From contig NZ_AP027368.1 in NCBI RefSeq assembly GCF_030296015.1, positions 1,736,001 through 1,800,000 of the forward strand: a DNA stretch of 64,000 nucleotides, read 5' to 3'. A model generated the notes under the pieces. It was not told where the DNA came from and did no database searches. It saw only the letters and a list, made by a program, of their open reading frames with translations. Made by a program: the position numbers and the translations under genes. Source of the DNA: Ferrimonas sp. YFM (GTDB lineage Bacteria > Pseudomonadota > Gammaproteobacteria > Enterobacterales > Shewanellaceae). This document shows, piece after piece, positions 26,157 to 37,548 of the stretch. Position 1 is the first letter of the stretch. Each line of letters begins with the position of its first letter.

Positions 26157-27269
26157 ATGAAAGTCGGAATAGTAGGTTGGCGAGGCATGGTGGGCTCGGT
26201 GCTGGTGGAGCGTATGCATCAGCAGCAGGATTTTGACACCATTAAAGCCACCTTCTTCACCACCTCCCAGGCGGGTCAAGCTGCGCCGAAAGGGGCCAGT
26301 GAGCCTGTTCTGGTGGATGCCTTTGACCTGGCACGCCTGGAGCAGATGGAGGCGATCGTCTCCTGTCAGGGATCGGACTACACCAAGGAGATCTATCCCA
26401 GGCTGCGCCAGTCAGGCTGGCAAGGCTACTGGATAGACGCCGCTTCCAACCTGAGAATGGACGATGACGCCACGATCGTGCTGGACCCGGTAAATCGCGA
26501 TGTCATCGACCGGGCACTGGATGAGGGCAAGACCACCTTCGTCGGCGGTAACTGCACCGTCTCTCTGATGTTGATGGCCATAGGCGGCCTGCTGGAAGCG
26601 GACCTGGTGGAGTGGGTCAGCCCCATGACCTATCAGGCGGCCTCCGGTGGCGGCGCCCGTCACATGAAGGAGTTGCTGACGCAGATGGGAGAGCTGCACA
26701 ACGAGGTGGCTGACCAGTTGACTGATCCCGCTTCGGCCATTCTGGAGATTGAGCGGGCGGTGACCGCCAAGATGGGTTCGGGCACCCTGGACGCCTCTCA
26801 GTTTGGGGTACCCCTGGCGGGCAGCCTCATCCCCTGGATAGATTCACCTCTGGAATCCGGCCAGAGCCGCGAGGAGTGGAAGGCCCAGGTTGAGGCCAAC
26901 AAGATTTTGGGCAGCGAGCAGCAGCCCATTGCCATCGACGGGCTCTGTGTTCGGGTGGGGGCGCTGCGCTGCCACAGCCAGGCGCTGACCATCAAGCTTA
27001 AGCGCGACCTGCCCCTGGAGCAGATTGAGCAGCTGATTGCCCAGCACAATGACTGGGTGCAGTTGGTGCCCAATACGCCGGAGGCCAGCCGTGAACAGCT
27101 GACTCCCACCGCCGTCACCGGCACCCTGTCGGTGCCAGTGGGCAGGGTGCGCAAGTTGGCCATGGGACCGGAATACCTGTCGGCGTTCACCGTTGGCGAT
27201 CAGTTGTTGTGGGGAGCGGCAGAGCCACTGCGTCGTATGTTGACCATTCTGGTGGCCAGACAGGCCTGA
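26157..27269 (+). CDS. asd: Aspartate-semialdehyde dehydrogenase
   Basis: 370 residues from ATG 26157 behind GAGGGAGAGCGG. NADP-binding start [16 protein letters not shown], substrate phosphate site region, catalytic Cys in [11 protein letters not shown] (about 135) and the His in the later GALRCHSQ segment are all present. It reduces aspartyl phosphate to the semialdehyde on the route to lysine, threonine, methionine and diaminopimelate, and is normally essential. This is the gammaproteobacterial 370-residue type. A small membrane-protein gene follows after 123 bp. Confidence 0.96.
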   Translation: MKVGIVGWRGMVGSVLVERMHQQQDFDTIKATFFTTSQAGQAAPKGASEPVLVDAFDLARLEQMEAIVSCQGSDYTKEIYPRLRQSGWQGYWIDAASNLRMDDDATIVLDPVNRDVIDRALDEGKTTFVGGNCTVSLMLMAIGGLLEADLVEWVSPMTYQAASGGGARHMKELLTQMGELHNEVADQLTDPASAILEIERAVTAKMGSGTLDASQFGVPLAGSLIPWIDSPLESGQSREEWKAQVEANKILGSEQQPIAIDGLCVRVGALRCHSQALTIKLKRDLPLEQIEQLIAQHNDWVQLVPNTPEASREQLTPTAVTGTLSVPVGRVRKLAMGPEYLSAFTVGDQLLWGAAEPLRRMLTILVARQA

Positions 27270-27392
27270 TCCAGCGCATATTTTCCCGGATTGCGGTCGC
27301 GGCGCACCGGTTGGCCGGGCTATACTGCCCGGCATTGATTATGGGGCCGACCTTCAATCCTGGGTGGGCCCTTTTGCTGGAGTAGAGTATCG

Positions 27393-27752
27393 ATGCTGAC
27401 CAAGATTCTGGTCACCCTGCTGGTGATTACCGTGGTGCTGATGGGCACCAAGAGGCGCGCCCCCGCACGTAAGCAGGAAGCCGAGCTCCCCTCCATGGCA
27501 TCGAGCTGGTTGCGTTTTCTGGCACCCGCCATTGCCGGGGTGGTAATGCTGGTGGCAGCGGCCTTCTCCGGCTGGCAGTGGTACCAGGGGCAGCAGGTTC
27601 TGCAGGTGCGGGTCATCGACGCCGAGTATCAGAGTGAAACCCTCTACGAAGTGTATCGCAAGGACCTGGATGGAAGGCAGTTCACCACCCGCGATGGCCT
27701 CTATGTGGAGCTGGGCAGCACCGAGCGCATGGAAATTTCTCCAATAGAATAA
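27393..27752 (+). CDS. Conserved-looking membrane protein, 119 residues
   Basis: Two hydrophobic segments (about 3-17 and 44-64) with a basic loop KRRAPARKQE between them, then a soluble C-terminal domain (VLQVRVIDAEYQSETLYEVYRKDLDGRQFTT split at residues 70-100) that probably faces the periplasm. No family name comes to mind; such proteins sit near asd/corA in Shewanella-like genomes. A good intrinsic terminator follows. Confidence 0.65.
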   Translation: MLTKILVTLLVITVVLMGTKRRAPARKQEAELPSMASSWLRFLAPAIAGVVMLVAAAFSGWQWYQGQQVLQVRVIDAEYQSETLYEVYRKDLDGRQFTTRDGLYVELGSTERMEISPIE

Positions 27753-27771
27753 TGACTAAGATTTAAACTTA

Positions 27772-27805
27772 CGGGGCAACGGTTATCGTTGCCCCGTTTT
27801 ATTTT
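27772..27805 (+). terminator. Intrinsic terminator
   Basis: CGGGGCAACG, short loop, CGTTGCCCCG, then TTTTATTTT. Confidence 0.93.
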
Positions 27806-27865
27806 GGCAACAAGTCTGTATTATCTTCGCCAAAGAACAAAAACGATCTCCAAGGAGAGCTCCCA

Positions 27866-28813
27866 ATGATCACCGCCTACATTCTGCGTAACGATGTATG
27901 GGAAACCCGGGAACTCGGTGTCGAGGATGGCATCCCTGAACATACCCTGTGGATCGATCTGTTTCGCCCCGACGATGACGAGCGTCAGTGGCTGTCTCGT
28001 TATCTGTATGAAGAGGCGCCCGACGAGGAGGACATCAACGAGATTGAGGCCTCCGCGCGTTTCTACCTGGATAACGATGGGCTGCACATCAACTCCCTGT
28101 TCCCACAGCGGGTGGGCCACGAGGTCCGCGCCATCAACGTCTTCTTCCTGGTTCAGCCCAGTCGCCTGTTCACCATCCGTGAAGAGGATGTGGGGCTTAT
28201 CCGTCTGATGCGCAACTACCTGCGCCTGGGCAGGGTGGAGGCGGACCGACCGGAAGCCCTGCTGGTGGAGCTGTTCAACCTCAAGGTGGATTACCTGTCT
28301 GATCAGCTGGAGGATGTCTACACCGTACTGGATGAGTTGTCCGAAGAGGTGTTCGACAACGACAAGCTGGACGAGGTGTTCAAGCAGATCACCCTGCAGG
28401 AGGATGGAAACGGTAAGATCCGCCTGGCGCTGCTGGATACCCAGCGGGGTTTGCGCTTCATGCAGCGCTACTATCGTCGCCACCTGCACGAAGAGGAGAT
28501 CAAGGACGTCAAGGAGATGCTCTCTGACATCGAGTCCTTGCTGCCCCATACCCAGTTCCTGTTTGATAAGATCAACTTCCTGCTGGATGCGGCCATGGGC
28601 TTCACCAGTTTGCAGCAGAACAAGATCATCAAGATCTTCTCGGTTGCCGCCGTGGTGTTCCTGCCACCGACCCTGATCGCCTCCATCTATGGAATGAACT
28701 TTATCTCCATGCCTGAGCTGCGTTGGGAGGTGGGGTACCCCCTGGCCCTGGGACTGATGCTCTCCAGCGCCGTGGGCACCTACTGGTTCTTTAAGCGCAA
28801 GGGCTGGCTGTAG
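27866..28813 (+). CDS. corA: Magnesium/cobalt transporter CorA
   Basis: 315 residues, AAGGAGAG ribosome site. Long acidic and helical cytoplasmic domain (1-250), then two C-terminal transmembrane helices with the selectivity motif YGMNF between them and the final basic tail FKRKGWL. CorA pentamers conduct Mg2+ (also Co2+, Ni2+) into the cytosol. Single-gene unit bounded by a terminator upstream and a new start 50 bp downstream. Confidence 0.96.
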   Translation: MITAYILRNDVWETRELGVEDGIPEHTLWIDLFRPDDDERQWLSRYLYEEAPDEEDINEIEASARFYLDNDGLHINSLFPQRVGHEVRAINVFFLVQPSRLFTIREEDVGLIRLMRNYLRLGRVEADRPEALLVELFNLKVDYLSDQLEDVYTVLDELSEEVFDNDKLDEVFKQITLQEDGNGKIRLALLDTQRGLRFMQRYYRRHLHEEEIKDVKEMLSDIESLLPHTQFLFDKINFLLDAAMGFTSLQQNKIIKIFSVAAVVFLPPTLIASIYGMNFISMPELRWEVGYPLALGLMLSSAVGTYWFFKRKGWL

Positions 28814-28863
28814 TTGCGGGGCTGGGCTACAATGCCGCCCAAATTTTTCAGACGGAGCGCATC

Positions 28864-29142
28864 ATGGCCAGAGCCTCGGCACGACATATCCTGGTAAAGA
28901 CAGAACAGGAAGCCCTGAAACTGAAGCAGATGATCGCCAAGGGCGCGGACTTCGGCCAGCTGGCGAAGAAGCACTCCCTGTGCCCCTCCAAACGCCGCCA
29001 GGGAGACCTGGGTGAGTTTGGCCCGGGTCAGATGGTGAAGGCGTTCGATAACGTGGTGTTCAAGAAGCCGGTGCTGGAAGTGCACGGCCCGGTTAAGACC
29101 AAGTTTGGTTATCACCTGATTCAGACCCTCTACCGCAGCTGA
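28864..29142 (+). CDS. ppiC: Parvulin-type peptidyl-prolyl isomerase
   Basis: 92 residues, the size of E. coli PpiC (parvulin). [16 protein letters not shown] at the start, [23 protein letters not shown] in the middle (residues 37-59) and [13 protein letters not shown] at the end are diagnostic. No signal peptide, so cytosolic. Terminator follows. Confidence 0.95.
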   Translation: MARASARHILVKTEQEALKLKQMIAKGADFGQLAKKHSLCPSKRRQGDLGEFGPGQMVKAFDNVVFKKPVLEVHGPVKTKFGYHLIQTLYRS

Positions 29143-29158
29143 GCCTGTGGCAGAAGAG

Positions 29159-29192
29159 AAAGCCCGCCTATTGGCGGGCTTTGTTGTTTTTG
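29159..29192 (+). terminator. Intrinsic terminator of ppiC
   Basis: AAGCCCGCC-TATT-GGCGGGCTT followed by a T-rich tract. Confidence 0.9.
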
Positions 29193-29305
29193 TTGCCCAT
29201 TCACCGACGAACAAAGATCAGAAGTGTGATCCTAAACCTGGATCTCAGCGAACACATGTACGCATAATGCTGGCCTCATCAAAGCGGTGGCTAGGGGATA
29301 GCAAG

Positions 29306-29635
29306 ATGAAATTAAGTTGTGGTCAATGCGGTCAGAGAGTACAGCTGTCCGACATTGTGTGTGGCGAATGTGGCGCCGGTCAGCATATGGAGGCCTTCGG
29401 TGGGGTGGACCCTCTGGCCCGGCCCAAGAGTCGTCGCCTGACCGCCTGGCTCAGCCTGTTGTTGGGCGGTCTGGGTGCCCACAAGTTCTACCTGGGACAG
29501 CACATCAAGGGCACCCTGTATCTGGCGTTCTGCTGGACCCTGGTGCCCACCGCCCTGAGCCTGATGGAAGCGGTGCGCACCTTCAGGATGAACACCCAGC
29601 AGTTCCAGTTTCGTCTGCGTCAGGCTGCCGGCTGA
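29306..29635 (+). CDS. TM2-domain protein with N-terminal zinc ribbon
   Basis: 109 residues from ATG at 29306 (AGGGGA upstream); the in-frame extension back to 29147 runs through the ppiC terminator. A zinc-ribbon-like C-x2-C pair (CGQCG, then CGECG, residues 4-22) precedes a TM2 domain (about 46-95) with AWLSLLLGGLGAHKFYLGQ and a second helix. TM2 proteins are small membrane proteins of unknown function. The gene ends 15 bp inside the convergent saccharopine-dehydrogenase-like gene. Confidence 0.85.
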   Translation: MKLSCGQCGQRVQLSDIVCGECGAGQHMEAFGGVDPLARPKSRRLTAWLSLLLGGLGAHKFYLGQHIKGTLYLAFCWTLVPTALSLMEAVRTFRMNTQQFQFRLRQAAG

Positions 29636-30702
29636 CGCGCCTCGTCCCTGGGGCAGAGCTCAATGCTGCCGCTGCCGGGCAGCTGCTCCACCAGGGCCCA
29701 GCCCATCAGGGTTGAGGGCGTGTGGTAACCGCTGGCGTCAGGCTGGGACAGAAGATGCTCAGTGACCGCCAGGGCGCCGCTGACGGTGACATCATAGCCG
29801 TTGGCGGTGTGCACCCGTCCTTCAACATACTCCCCCTTGGCGTTGCGCACTTCGCCCCACACCCAGGTGGTATGGCGCTGCCTCTGGTCGTCGCTGGGGC
29901 CCTTGAGTTCCCGCTCGATGCGACCCTTGATCAATCGCTGTACCCATGACCAACCCAGTACGCCTCTGAACAGATTCATCCGTTTTAACTGGGCGATCTT
30001 CCTCGGTGACATGGGAATGTACACCTCTATGTTGTCGATGCCGGTGCTGTGCCAGGCGGTGGACACGTCCCCCCAGGGGATCGCCACCGCCATCTTGGGC
30101 TCCTGGCCAAAGGCGATGGTGCGGGTGTAGGCCGCCAGTGGCGTCGGCTTCAGTTTTCCATCGCGGCGCACCAGACTGCCTTGAGGCAGGGCTTCAACCG
30201 AGGTCTTGGCCGTTCCTGGCGAGAAACCGGAGCGGCTGTCGAACCCCAGGGCCAGGTGATTGGCGTCGGGCAGGGCATGTTTGAGCCGTGCCGCCAGACA
30301 ATCGGTGGGGATCACGTCAAACCCCACTCCGGGGATCAGCACGATTCCCGCAGTTCGCGCCCGGTCATTCAGGGCGGCGGCCCGTTCAAACACCGCAACT
30401 TCCCCAGTAATGTCCAGGTAGTGACAGCCATACCTGAGGCACGCCTGCATCATGGGTTCGGCGGTGGCGGAGAAGGGACCGGCACAGTGCAACACCAGGC
30501 CGACATCGCCCAGAGCGTCTGCCTTGATCTGGTCCAGAGAGAAACTGCGGCACTCCAGACCGAGCTCATTGGCCAGGGGCCGGATCTTCTCGATGCTGCG
30601 CCCTGCCAGTATCGGGGTCAGCCCCCGCTTGACCGCTTCCCGGGCAATCAGCTCCCCGGTGTAGCCATTTGCTCCATATATCATCCATTGAGTGCTGCTC
30701 AT
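29620..30702 (-). CDS. Saccharopine dehydrogenase-like NAD(P)-binding protein
   Basis: 360 residues. Rossmann start YGANGYTGELIAREAVKRG (8-26), then the family core AGPFSATAEPMMQACLRYGCHYLDITGE (split, about 85-112). This group is related to trans-acting enoyl reductases of lipid and polyketide synthesis and to the human SCCPDH; substrates are usually unknown. Its start abuts the stop of the SDR gene (30703), so they are co-transcribed and coupled, and they share the palindromic operator at 31498 with the divergent acyl-CoA operon, which points to lipid or fatty-acid metabolism. Confidence 0.85.
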   Translation of the reverse strand: MSSTQWMIYGANGYTGELIAREAVKRGLTPILAGRSIEKIRPLANELGLECRSFSLDQIKADALGDVGLVLHCAGPFSATAEPMMQACLRYGCHYLDITGEVAVFERAAALNDRARTAGIVLIPGVGFDVIPTDCLAARLKHALPDANHLALGFDSRSGFSPGTAKTSVEALPQGSLVRRDGKLKPTPLAAYTRTIAFGQEPKMAVAIPWGDVSTAWHSTGIDNIEVYIPMSPRKIAQLKRMNLFRGVLGWSWVQRLIKGRIERELKGPSDDQRQRHTTWVWGEVRNAKGEYVEGRVHTANGYDVTVSGALAVTEHLLSQPDASGYHTPSTLMGWALVEQLPGSGSIELCPRDEARQPAA

Positions 30703-31479
30703 CTAGGCTCCCTGCGCCTGGCGCAAAATCAGATTGAAGAAATGTTCCGGCAACCAACGCTTCATCCACCAGGCCTGGCGGGACTTGCGATGGGGCAGAA
30801 TCAGAAACTCCCCTTTGCGGGCCCGCTGCACAACGTAGTTGGCCACATCGGCGGCGCTCAGCTCAGAGCGTGCCATCAGTTTGCCCGCCACCTTGGCCAT
30901 GTTGACGCCCTGGGGGTTGAGGGACTCCAGCAGGGGGCTGGGGAAGAAGGCAGGGCACACTACGTGGACACCCACATTGCGACTGTGCCACTCCAGCCTG
31001 AGGGTTTCACTCAGGCTGACCAGGGCGGCCTTGGAGACGTTATAGGTGGCCATGGAGGGGGCGTTGGCCAGGGCGGCCATGGAGGCGATGTTGACCAGAT
31101 GACTGCCTGGCACCATGGCGCCACTGACGGTGCGACACAAACGGACTGCCGCCATCAAGTTGATGTCCAGGCAGCGCTGCCATTCGCTGTCCGGCAGGGA
31201 CTCGAAGCGTCCCCCTGAGGCGATGCCGGCGTTGTTGAACACCCAGTCGAAGCCGGGCTGATGCTCCTCCATCATCGACTGCAAGGCATGAAAATAGTCT
31301 GTGTCTGTCAGGTCGCCGGCCAGAGTCAGGTGGTGTTCCCCCAGCTCCTCCTTCAGAGCAGCCAGCGCCTCGGCGTCCCGGTCCAGCAGCCACAGCCTGG
31401 CCCCCTGGTCCTGCCCCAGTCTGGCCAATTCGCGCCCCAATCCCCCGGTGGCTCCGGTGATTAACCACTCCTTGTTCAT
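30703..31479 (-). CDS. Short-chain dehydrogenase/reductase
   Basis: 258 residues. TGATGGLGRELA (8-19) cofactor motif, NNAG (about 86), catalytic YNVSKAA (Tyr near 153, Lys near 157). The C-terminal part (VVCPAFFPSPLL) resembles SDRs of the SadH/classical type used on long-chain or steroid-like substrates. First gene of the reverse operon, beginning 19 bp from the palindromic operator, so it should respond to the TetR regulator at 33435. Confidence 0.9.
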   Translation of the reverse strand: MNKEWLITGATGGLGRELARLGQDQGARLWLLDRDAEALAALKEELGEHHLTLAGDLTDTDYFHALQSMMEEHQPGFDWVFNNAGIASGGRFESLPDSEWQRCLDINLMAAVRLCRTVSGAMVPGSHLVNIASMAALANAPSMATYNVSKAALVSLSETLRLEWHSRNVGVHVVCPAFFPSPLLESLNPQGVNMAKVAGKLMARSELSAADVANYVVQRARKGEFLILPHRKSRQAWWMKRWLPEHFFNLILRQAQGA

Positions 31480-31497
31480 CAGATACCTCCTGGTAAA

Positions 31498-31511
31498 AAC
31501 GAACGTTCGTT
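31498..31511. promoter_or_regulatory. 14-bp perfect palindrome, likely TetR-family operator
   Basis: AACGAACGTTCGTT is a perfect palindrome followed by a further GTTCGTT-like half-site in direct order. It lies between the divergent SDR and histidine-phosphatase genes, where the TetR regulator encoded in the same cluster would bind. AACGAACG-type palindromes are typical of TetR/AcrR operators. Confidence 0.65.
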
Positions 31512-31574
31512 CGTTATTGACGATAAACTAAACAGCTTGTAGGGTGAAAACAAGTCTCATCTCGGAAACTTCTT

Positions 31575-32246
31575 ATGGATCTCTATCTGCTCCGTCACGG
31601 TCAGGCGATGTTCGGCAGTCCGGATTACGACCAACTGAGCGACCTGGGTCAGCGGCAGGCGCTCTGTCTGGGTGAGGAGCTGGCGGATTGGAACCTGTCC
31701 GATGCCACCCTGGTCAGCGGCAGCCTGAAACGTCAGCGCCAGACCCTGGAAGGGTTGTGCCGGGGCGGAGGCTTTACCCCCACCGACCGGCAGGACCCGG
31801 GGTTCAACGAGCTGGAGATCATGGAGCTGATCCCCCTCTACTGGCCGGCGGCGTGCGAGCGGCTGGGGTTGTCCCTGACCCCCAAGGAAGCCAGTCAGGA
31901 TATGCGCTATTTCCTGCCTCTGATGAGCGAAGCCCTCAGGGTCTGGATTGCGGACCATGGTCAGCGTGAAGGGGAGAGCTTCAGTCAGTTCAGACATCGG
32001 GTCCTCGAGGCCATTGCCGAGCACCATCAGGGGAACAAGCCCACTCTGGCGGTGACCAGCGGTGGTGTCATCAGCCTGGTCGCAGGCGAAGCCCTGGGGG
32101 CACAAGCCTCTCATATGGCTGAACTTATTCACCAGGTTAATAACTGTAGTATAACCCACCTGCGCTATGCCCGCGGACAGTGGCAGTTGCAGGCGTTCAA
32201 CATCAATGGCCACTTGCGCCGACAGGATATGCTGACATGGAGGTAA
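31575..32246 (+). CDS. Histidine phosphatase family protein
   Basis: 223 residues. LLRHGQAM at the N-terminus gives the catalytic RHG, and a second conserved His region lies in LAVTSGGVISLV (Ser/Gly where many have GH). The family covers phosphoglycerate-mutase-like and SixA-like phosphatases. As the first gene of an operon with a kinase-like APH domain and an ACAD10/11-type dehydrogenase, it may hydrolyse phosphorylated acyl intermediates; that is inference. One base separates its stop from the next ATG. Confidence 0.88.
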   Translation: MDLYLLRHGQAMFGSPDYDQLSDLGQRQALCLGEELADWNLSDATLVSGSLKRQRQTLEGLCRGGGFTPTDRQDPGFNELEIMELIPLYWPAACERLGLSLTPKEASQDMRYFLPLMSEALRVWIADHGQREGESFSQFRHRVLEAIAEHHQGNKPTLAVTSGGVISLVAGEALGAQASHMAELIHQVNNCSITHLRYARGQWQLQAFNINGHLRRQDMLTWR

Positions 32247-32247
32247 T

Positions 32248-33438
32248 ATGGATTTTTCCCTCTCACCCGGCCTGAAAACCGCCTGCGACGAGGCGTCCTC
32301 TCTGGTTCGGGAGCAACTGATTCCCCTCGAACCTCTGCTGCTCAGTCACGACTACGCCACCCTGATGGGCGAGCTGGAGGAGGTGCGCCAGAGCGTTCGC
32401 GAGCTTGGGCTGTGGGCGCCGCACTTGCCCACCGAACTGGGCGGTATGGGCCTGTCGCTCCTCGAGTTTGCTCAATTGGCCGAGGTTCTGGGTTACTCGC
32501 CCCTGGGGCACTTTGCCTTTGGCTGTCAGGCCCCGGATGCGGGCAATGCCGAACTGCTGCTTCACTGCGGCACCGCCGAGCAGCGCAGTCGCTACCTGGA
32601 GCCCCTGGCAAAAGGGGAGATTCGCAGCTGCTTTGCCATGACAGAGCGTCAGCTGGCCGGATCCAACCCGCTGATGATGAACAGTGAGGCGGAGTTCGAT
32701 GGTGACTGTTGGCACCTGAATGCCCACAAGTGGTTTACCACCGCGGCCGAGGGCGCTGAGTTTGCCATAGTGATGGCCAAGACCCACCCGGAAGCGCCTC
32801 CTCATCAGCAGGCCTCCATGCTGCTGGTGCCCATGGATGCCCCTGGTGTCACTCGCATCCGTAACATCTCGGTGATGGGCGGCGAGGGACACGGCCCCTT
32901 CAGCCATGCCGAGATGCTGTTCGACGACGTCAAACTGCCGGCGGATGCCCTGGTGGGCAAGGCGGGGCAGGGGTTTGCCCTGGCTCAGGCCAGGTTGGGA
33001 CCAGGGCGGATACACCACTGCATGCGCTGGCTGGGGCTGGCGCAACGGGCGCTGGATGAGACCACAGGCTACCTGAATCAGCGGGCGATCACCGCTCAGA
33101 AGACCCTGGGAGAGCAACCCCTGGCCCAGGGGATGCTGGCGGAAGCCGCAGCGGCACACCGGGCCGCACGCTGGTTTGTCCTGCACACCGCCTGGCAGGT
33201 GGACAAGGAGGACTTTGCCACGGTGCGGGCGGAGATCGCCATGATCAAGTTTCATACCGCCCGCATGCTGCAGCAGGTGGTGGATACAGCGGTTCAGCTT
33301 CACGGCGGCCTTGGCGTCACCGACGACACCATATTGGCCTTCCTCTATCGGGAGGAGCGTGCCGCTCGTATCTACGATGGCCCTGACGAGGTGCATAAAC
33401 TGTCGGCAGCCAAACACCTGCTCAGGGCACATCGATGA
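32248..33438 (+). CDS. Acyl-CoA dehydrogenase, ACAD10/11-like
   Basis: 396 residues with the three-domain ACAD layout: N-terminal helices (1-125), beta domain from CFAMTERQLAGSNP, C-terminal helical domain with VQLHGGLGVTDDT. The C-terminal YDGPDEVH replaces the EGTNEIQ-like motif of ordinary acyl-CoA dehydrogenases; to my knowledge DGPDEVH is characteristic of the ACAD10/ACAD11 and LvaC group, which removes phosphate from 4-phosphoacyl-CoA rather than simply oxidising. Its stop overlaps the TetR start (ATGAG), and the APH domain needed for phosphorylation is encoded two genes on. Confidence 0.9.
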   Translation: MDFSLSPGLKTACDEASSLVREQLIPLEPLLLSHDYATLMGELEEVRQSVRELGLWAPHLPTELGGMGLSLLEFAQLAEVLGYSPLGHFAFGCQAPDAGNAELLLHCGTAEQRSRYLEPLAKGEIRSCFAMTERQLAGSNPLMMNSEAEFDGDCWHLNAHKWFTTAAEGAEFAIVMAKTHPEAPPHQQASMLLVPMDAPGVTRIRNISVMGGEGHGPFSHAEMLFDDVKLPADALVGKAGQGFALAQARLGPGRIHHCMRWLGLAQRALDETTGYLNQRAITAQKTLGEQPLAQGMLAEAAAAHRAARWFVLHTAWQVDKEDFATVRAEIAMIKFHTARMLQQVVDTAVQLHGGLGVTDDTILAFLYREERAARIYDGPDEVHKLSAAKHLLRAHR

Positions 33439-34119
33439 GTGAGATTGCCTGCTCTTTGGAGCAGTTTCAGCGGCAACTGCGTTGGCAGCCAGACCGTTTG
33501 TGGCAGAGCTTTCGGGAACACTGTCTGCCTCAGCTGAAGCAGAAGAACCCCAAGCGCACCGACGCCAGGCTGGCGGCCATCATCAATGCCACCTTTGAGC
33601 TGGCAAACCTCAAGGGGTTCCATGCCATGACCCTGCGTCAGCTCAGTGAGGCCAGTGGCCTCAGCCTCGGGGGGCTCTACGGCTACTTCGACAGTAAGGA
33701 GGCGCTGGCCGCCTCCATTCACCGGTTTATCCGGGTTCAGTTCGAGCAGGTTCTGCTGCCGATGATTCGGGCTCTGCCCAAAGAGCGGCAACTTCAGGCG
33801 ATTTGCCGCTATCACCTCTACCTGAGTGAGCTGATGCAGCCCTGGTTTTACTTCACCTACATGGAGGCCCGCCACCAGAGCGACGCCCTTCGCCGGGAGG
33901 CGCTGGCCCTGAGTGAGCAGGTGGATGATGAACTGCTTCGCAGCCTGACGCAGCTGGGGCGGGTGGAGCAGCCGGTGATCGCCGTCGGCTTGCTCAAGCA
34001 TCTGCTCCAGGGCTGGTACCTGCGGCGCAGCCATTTTCGCAAAGCCGGTGTCAGTGTGGACGCTTACACCGACTACCTGCTCAACCGAGTTCAACTACTG
34101 TGTCATGGAGAGACCAGCA

Positions 34120-34142
<23 letters not shown>
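33435..34142 (+). CDS. TetR/AcrR-family regulator
   Basis: 235 residues. An unusual N-terminal extension of about 35 residues precedes the HTH (RLAAIINATFELANLKGFHAMTLRQLSEASGLSLGGLYGYF, here residues 37-77; quoted only in outline). The ligand domain is helical with LHLSELMQ-like YHLYLSELMQPWF. Overlaps the acyl-CoA dehydrogenase gene at its start and the kinase-SDR gene at its end, so it is autoregulated as part of the operon. Ligand is probably an acyl-CoA. Confidence 0.9.
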
Positions 34143-35946
<1,804 letters not shown>

Positions 35947-35996
35947 TCCTCAGGCTGGAGTTGTACGTAAATCAATGGGCTGAATAGGAGAGAGTG

Positions 35997-36500
35997 ATGA
36001 AGCGGTTGTTCTTTGTTTTTGCCCTGTTGCTGGCTGGCTGTTCGTCGGCTCCTGAGGGGATCGAGCCGGTGCGCCCCTTTGAGCTGGAGCGTTACCTGGG
36101 CACCTGGCATGAGGTGGCCAGGCTGGATCACAGCTTTGAGCGTGGACTGACGAATGTGACTGCCGAATACTCCATGCGAGAGGATGGGGGCATCCACGTG
36201 GTGAACCGCGGCATTCGCCAAGAGACCGGTGAGGTGAGCGAAGCCATAGGCCGGGCTTATCCTGTGGGTCAGCCCGATGTGGCTCACCTCAAGGTCTCCT
36301 TCTTTGGCCCCTTCTTCGGCGCCTATGTGGTGTTCGAGTTGGATCCTGAGTATCAATACGCCTTTGTCAGCGGGCCCAACCGGGACTACCTGTGGTTGCT
36401 GGCGCGTACGCCCAAGGTGTCTGAGGCGGTGATGACCCGTTTCAGGTCGCGGGCCGTGGAATTGGGGTTTGATCTGCAGCCGCTGATCGTCAACCCCTAA
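35997..36500 (+). CDS. blc: Outer-membrane lipocalin
   Basis: 167 residues from ATG 35997 (GGAGAGAGTG upstream). Lipobox LLAGCSS (about 12-18), then the lipocalin signature LGTWHEVARLDHSFERGL and later SPNRDYLWLLARTP-like SGPNRDYLWLLART. Bacterial lipocalins bind lysophospholipids or fatty acids at the inner face of the outer membrane. Just downstream of the kinase-SDR gene, 50 bp away; could be the last gene of the operon, though it may have its own promoter. Confidence 0.92.
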   Translation: MKRLFFVFALLLAGCSSAPEGIEPVRPFELERYLGTWHEVARLDHSFERGLTNVTAEYSMREDGGIHVVNRGIRQETGEVSEAIGRAYPVGQPDVAHLKVSFFGPFFGAYVVFELDPEYQYAFVSGPNRDYLWLLARTPKVSEAVMTRFRSRAVELGFDLQPLIVNP

Positions 36501-36506
36501 TGCCTG

Positions 36507-37055
36507 TCAGTCTCGCCACTTGATGGAGCACCCCATGCTGGGGTGCTGCTCTTGTGGGCCGGCGCCGGTTTCAGCAATCATTCGCATGGCGTTGAGCAGT
36601 TCGGGGGTTCGGTTTGTGTCATCGCCCATTTTGGCGTCGTCCAGCCGCCCCCGGTACTGCAGCTCCCCACGGGCGTTGAAGCCGAAGAAATCTGGCGTAC
36701 AGACGGCATCAAACGCCTTACCCACAGCCTGATCCTCATCCACCAGGTAGAGGAAGGGAAAGTCGTGTTTTCTGGCAAACTCCACCATATTTTGCGGCGC
36801 ATCCTCCGGGTAATCCCGGTAATCGTTGGACATCACCGCCACCACGTTAATCCCTTCTTTCATCAGCTGCCTGGTGTCTGCGGCAAGCCGATGGGCGATC
36901 CGTTTTACATAGGGGCAGTGGTTGCAGATAAAGATCACCAACAATCCCTTGCTGCCCAGGTGGTCACTCAGGGTAAAGGGGATGCCGTGAGGGTCGCTCA
37001 GGGTGAAATCCGGGGCCTTCCAACCAAAATTGCAGACAGGGGTGTCCATTAGCAT
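36507..37055 (-). CDS. Thioredoxin-like peroxiredoxin-family protein
   Basis: 182 residues from the ATG preceded by AGGAG at 6 bases; an in-frame TTG at 37082 is less likely. AhpC/TSA-type start APDFTLSDPHGIPFTLSDHLG and the redox-like ICNHCPYVKR (C-x2-C). Then VMSNDYRDYPEDAPQNM and SIKW at the C-terminus. This is the PRX-like group (E. coli-less, common in marine bacteria), probably reducing peroxides or disulfides in the cytosol. It is followed upstream by an ABM gene on the same strand, 20 bp away. Confidence 0.85.
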   Translation of the reverse strand: MLMDTPVCNFGWKAPDFTLSDPHGIPFTLSDHLGSKGLLVIFICNHCPYVKRIAHRLAADTRQLMKEGINVVAVMSNDYRDYPEDAPQNMVEFARKHDFPFLYLVDEDQAVGKAFDAVCTPDFFGFNARGELQYRGRLDDAKMGDDTNRTPELLNAMRMIAETGAGPQEQHPSMGCSIKWRD

Positions 37056-37074
37056 ATCAAGCTCCTGTGGGCTG

Positions 37075-37365
37075 TTAGCCAATCTGAGTCATCTCATGAA
37101 CGGTGAAGCTTTCGACGGCGCCTTCGACCGCGGCCAGGTATGCCTTAAGGTGATCGTTGGCCATATGGTCCTGCCACGCCTCCCGCGATGCCCAGTTTTC
37201 GAAAAACAGGAAGTGCGCCGGGTTGTCATTGTCCTGATGCAGGTCGTAGTTGATGCAGCCGGCTTCGGCGCGGGTGGTGGCGATAAGCTTAAGCAATTCG
37301 GATTTTACCAGTTCAATTTTGTCGGCATTGGCTTTGATGTGGGCGACTATGGTCAGCTTGGTCAT
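37075..37365 (-). CDS. Antibiotic-biosynthesis-monooxygenase (ABM) domain protein
   Basis: 96 residues from ATG at 37363-37365 (AAGGACAAC upstream). A single dimeric alpha+beta ABM domain: IVAHIKANADKIELVKSELLKL, INYDLHQDNDNPAHFLFFENWAS (residues 43-65), then the HMANDHLKAYL helix. Such proteins (YgiN-like) act on quinols or unknown aromatics. Probably in an operon with the thioredoxin-like gene. Confidence 0.85.
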   Translation of the reverse strand: MTKLTIVAHIKANADKIELVKSELLKLIATTRAEAGCINYDLHQDNDNPAHFLFFENWASREAWQDHMANDHLKAYLAAVEGAVESFTVHEMTQIG

Positions 37366-37548
37366 GATTGTTGTCCTTGGCACTGTGTAGGACCTCAAGC
37401 GTAGCACCTTGTCCGCTGGGTTAAAGTGGCCGGGGGTTGAAGCACTATTAAAAGAATCTAAAGAATACAGTGCGGTTCCGCAGCTTGCTGAACGCCTGGT
37501 GGAATTTAAATGGCCGGGGCTATGGAGGCTCCGGCCGGTGGGCGTAAA

